DNA of 64,000 nucleotides from Siphonodentalium dalli. Lineage: Eukaryota; Mollusca; Scaphopoda; Gadilida; Siphonodentaliidae. Made by a program: the position numbers and the translations under genes. The notes under the pieces were generated by a model. It was not told the DNA's origin and made no database searches. It saw only the letters and a list, made by a program, of their open reading frames with translations. Below are positions 60,945 through 64,000 of the stretch, one piece after another (the first letter of the stretch is position 1; each line of letters starts with the position of its first letter). The stretch covers positions 63,994,893-64,058,892 of the forward strand of contig CP136067.1 in assembly GCA_032622095.1 (NCBI GenBank), read 5' to 3'.

Positions 60945-62030
60945 AGAGACTCCAGACAAGATGGCGTCCATCATGGCGGCCATTTTTTTTAAATGCACCA
61001 GGTCTCTTTGATCGCCATTATAGTAAAGATGATAGCACATGCGGTCTTGTTTTCCGCTCGATTCGTTATGATAATATACAATCCTTGCAAATTAGCCAAA
61101 AATCCGACACCAGAATCCAATATGGCGGCCAAGATGGCTGCCGAAATGTGAAAATATGCTATTTTTCTGACATGTTACCACCTTTCGTTTGTCTCTGTGG
61201 GAAAATGTTAGAATTTTTGCGTCATGTTTTATATTTATCATATAGAGGAGTCATTGGCGAACACATGGGGACCATAATATGCATTCATTGCGGGATATTT
61301 TTGTCCGATATCACGTTTTCCCAAATGCCGGTATCATAGGTCAAAGCCGAATCTCCGTTAATAACGCGATGTTATGTTTCGAATCAATGAATGTTATCGC
61401 TATTATAACAACACCCATGAATATATATTTGCAGGAGATACTCGAGCTAGGATTCCTCTTATACCTGAGTTGAGGAATATTTACCCAAATCCAAGATGGC
61501 GGCCAAAATGGCCACCAGAAATAAAAAATCGCCGAAAATCGCTGATATTAACATCAGTGAGCATTATTGTCATGACAACTCCACACCTGCTTACTATGTA
61601 AGTTGGGAACACATAGGCGAAGAACTTTCCTTGTACCATATCCAAATAAAAGTCCCCCAAATCCAAAATGGCGCCCACAATGGCGGACAGATTTTGAATA
61701 ATCACCGAAATTCCCTCATATTCACATCATTGGGCATTATTGTCGAGACAACTCCACCCATGCTTACAATTGAGTTGGAAATACTGAGGTGAAGTAATTA
61801 CATTACATCTCATGCAAGAAATTGTTTTCCAAATCGAAGATGGCGGCCAAAATAGCAACCGAAATTTGAAAACAAATCTACATTCCTTTACTTTCTTACG
61901 ATGGGCGTTATTGTTTCGCGATTTCTATCCACCATTACATGTTGATATGTATGAATTATTCATTAGGGTTTGGCAAGTGATACTCACAGTCAATATGGCG
62001 GCCAAACTGGCGGGCAGAAATTGAAAAGAA
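60945..62030 (+). repeat. Tandem 'AAGATGGCGGCC' repeat field
   Basis: CAAGATGGCG/ATGGCGGCC-type cores recur at about 60,958, 61,122, 61,493, 61,668, 61,839 and 61,996. Between them are ~165-350 bp containing ATTCACATCA-like and GTTGGAA(A/C)ACA-like blocks. Overlapping open frames here result from the repeats. Not a known gene. Confidence 0.7.
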
Positions 62031-62040
62031 GCCGATATTA

Positions 62041-62689
62041 TCACATACTAAATTCAACTTTTTGTCATAATATTGATTTGTATAAACGAAACGGTACATA
62101 ACATAAGCCATATATTAGTTCCAATGTAAGTCGTCGCCTTTTGGAAGGATGAAAACCCAAAATCGCAATGTGGCATTTAAAAATCCATTCTCCACTAAGG
62201 GCTCATACTGGCCGTAACCGTATATAGGTGCGCCGAATAGTCATATTATGACTTCCAAGAATCAAAACAACAGTACCTGAGATTATTCTGAATTGCCACA
62301 TTCAGCATTATCTAGACTCGTTTCTGTCTCTTCGTCAGATTAATCTATCTCACTCACAACAACAGTTCACTACTCTTCTTTGTAGGAGTGTGCCACTACT
62401 CGGAATGTTTCAAACAATACATATGCCGGTGTCCAGCTCACGTGTTGGTTTCGAAAGCTTGGAATTCTTAGCGAGCTTCATTCGTGGTATAGCTTATGGT
62501 ATAATTCAGATGCTACATATGGGGTATATGCGTCATCTTGTGCGATACACTATAAAGGTATTCGGTCGATGCGTATACTAGCTTTCAGAAGGACCTATAT
62601 ATCTGCGTATTGTCAGCTTTGGTGACCTAATGGGGATAACAACGTGTACACCTGGTGATCTTCCCAAACAGCCACTTCTCAATATATGG
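62041..62689. other. Non-coding stretch
   Basis: Nothing recognised. Confidence 0.4.
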
Positions 62690-63010
62690 TTCATCAATTC
62701 ACATACTCATCTAATGCACTGACAGACCCGGACAACTTCTGTATATGGCTTCGAATGTTGAAAGCCCGACATTTGACAGATGCATTTCTGCTAAGGCGCA
62801 GAAGACCATAATGCATAATATACCCAAACTCCTTGAACATGATCATAAGAACAAGCTTGTTGGCGTCCAGCAATGGTCTCACCGAACAGATCCAAGCAGA
62901 TGATAACAATACACACGGTGCTAGTTTGTGGGTATGTGTCATGATAGTGGAAATGAAATTGGACCATGACTGCACCGCCCCTTATTTTGTTATGTTTTAG
63001 ATTCAGACAG
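62690..63010 (+). pseudogene. Unidentified coding relic, copy A of an inverted pair
   Basis: Plus-strand frames give FDRCISAKAQKTIMHNIPKL and LEHDHKNKLV, then after a frame change ADDNNTHGASLWVCVMIVEM. The same order appears on the minus strand at 64,000-63,770: LDRCLSAEEKTLVYRLPTLL, then DHYPKQTV, then NNARGASLWTCAMIVGM. Conservation at the protein level between two diverged inverted copies argues for real, decayed coding sequence. Family not recognised. Confidence 0.4.
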
Positions 63011-63194
63011 GATCTCATGTGTGGCTTTGCTTTCCTTGTATGCTAAGATTGTATGTTCCCATCCGTTTGGAAGCCGTTCTTAAACAACTGGACCAGGAGT
63101 ATGCCATTGGCTACTGCTGTATAAGCCCCACCAATACTGGGGTGTAGTCTTAAAGGCGATACCTTTGATAGTTGGTTGATATGTCATACTCACG

Positions 63195-63375
63195 CTGGGT
63201 GGTATGGTTCAAGAAAGTACAAATGCCATCAACAAAAGGGTGAACTGTTCAACGCGAAGAACATCCAGAGGAATGTTATGTTGATGAGCTCTTGCATTCA
63301 GTTCAACAAACGTTGGTACACCAAGTGATTTCGTGGCAACATCACCAATGCGACCATTTTCCTGCATGAGACATT
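63195..63375 (-). pseudogene. Unidentified coding relic between the inverted pair
   Basis: Minus strand from ~63,369: QENGRIGDVATKSLGVPTFV, then ELNARAHQHNIPLDVLRVEQ, then TLLLMAFVLS and stop. It is preceded by a possible acceptor (TCTCATGCAG), and GTGAGT follows 22 bp after the stop. In a shifted frame the end reads HPFVDGICTFLNHTTQ. The composition looks protein-like, but no family was recognised. Confidence 0.3.
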
Positions 63376-63769
63376 AACTACTATATTCTAAAGTTATATA
63401 TATAAAGCTATATGATCATAAATGTCGCGTTTCCCAACAGTCACAGCCATTGCCATCGAGACTGTAAATTGTTCTTTAAATACATAGTGAAATAAATGCA
63501 CCACAGTTCCTGACATTTTCTTGAATAATACCGCCCACATACTGACACTAACCCCTAGAGAGGATAACAAAACACGCATACATTCATGATATAAAGACAT
63601 TATCCTTTAGTCCATCCGACTGTTTTGAGGGAGGCTAGCATATTATTATCCAGACAAAAGTGTACGTAGTTGAATCAGAAAGGCTTCGAAACGGATGTGG
63701 AAATACAATCTTACCACACCAAATAAAACCGATACGCATGACATTCGATATCTTAAACATGCACCAGGT

Positions 63770-64000
63770 GTAGGGGTGGTGTATACAGTGACCCATTGCA
63801 TTCCCACTATCATGGCGCATGTCCACAAACTAGCACCGCGAGCATTGTTCTTCTCTGCTGGTACAACTGCGGGGCGTCACACAGTTTGCTTCGGATAATG
63901 GTCAAGAAGTGTGGGTAGTCTGTACACTAGAGTCTTCTCCTCAGCAGATAGACATCTGTCCAAGGGAATGAGACAGCTAGCAACCTTCGAAACACTGTCG
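63770..64000 (-). pseudogene. Unidentified coding relic, copy B of an inverted pair
   Basis: Minus-strand partner of 62,690-63,010 (see that entry). It reads DSVSKVASCLIPLDRCLSAE from 64,000 down to a stop near 63,880, then resumes in another frame. Cut by the end of the window. Confidence 0.4.

Noticed and set aside
60917-62024. Several overlapping 65-140-codon open frames
   Set aside because: All run through the AAGATGGCGGCC repeat field; none resembles a protein family.
63195-63260. Fic-like motif HPFVDG on the minus strand
   Set aside because: Occurs only in a shifted frame, lacks the G-N-G-R that follows in Fic proteins, and the neighbouring frame carries the better open sequence.

Overview
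The window is animal nuclear DNA, AT-rich, repeat-dense and intron-rich. Real exons with GT/AG borders lie among transposon fragments. No bacterial operon, CRISPR array, rRNA or tRNA gene is seen. The repeat types point to a marine invertebrate: tandem ~120-bp units ending in a CGGA-type microsatellite and a short hairpin, as in bivalve 'pearl' and Helitron-like elements, plus abundant TTAA- and TWA-flanked elements. A mollusc is my best guess, from architecture only and with moderate to low confidence. LAYOUT. 0-0.5 kb: decayed MULE-type transposase fragment. 1.15-18.3 kb: two inverted copies of a ~1.3-kb repeat enclose 14 kb that holds a piggyBac-type 1.2-kb element, a 4.65-kb DNA transposon (6,341-10,993) and a 1.1-kb Mutator-type element with a 9-bp target duplication (12,960-14,094). 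19.9-27.6 kb: a matched pair of long PIF/Harbinger-like ends encloses a 3.1-kb element with ~840-bp inverted arms and a THAP-domain exon. 27.6-36.0 kb: Harbinger-like 'word-array' elements, non-LTR retrotransposon tails and a 0.6-kb TTAA element. 37.5-50.9 kb: three minus-strand exons of a BRSK/SAD-type protein kinase, the only confidently identified host gene, with a 12.5-kb intron full of tandem-repeat elements. 51-62 kb: more hairpin-ended tandem elements, a complete 1.4-kb and a complete 1.66-kb word-array element, a possible two-exon small plus-strand gene (55.49-56.18 kb) and a 'GATGGCGGCC' repeat field. 62.7-64 kb: an inverted pair of related, unidentified coding fragments. MOST INTERESTING. 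(1) The transposon at 6.3-11.0 kb has 15-bp terminal inverted repeats and an 8-bp target duplication. Its minus strand carries a frameshifted ~980-codon relic of a large protein family common in invertebrates (motifs SGCDTTS, DNLDFSECTLDG, VTQDEAVY, HASDITV). I know of no transposon superfamily named for this family, so the relic may mark a poorly described transposase. (2) At least six element families share ends of the form TTA/TAA + GGG(A/G)-C, yet each carries its own dense array of one short word in both orientations next to its ends. This suggests parallel diversification of transposase binding sites. (3) Two TTAA insertions can be proved from empty sites inside paralogous repeats in this same window. 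The genes do not form a pathway: BRSK is the host gene and nearly everything else is mobile DNA.
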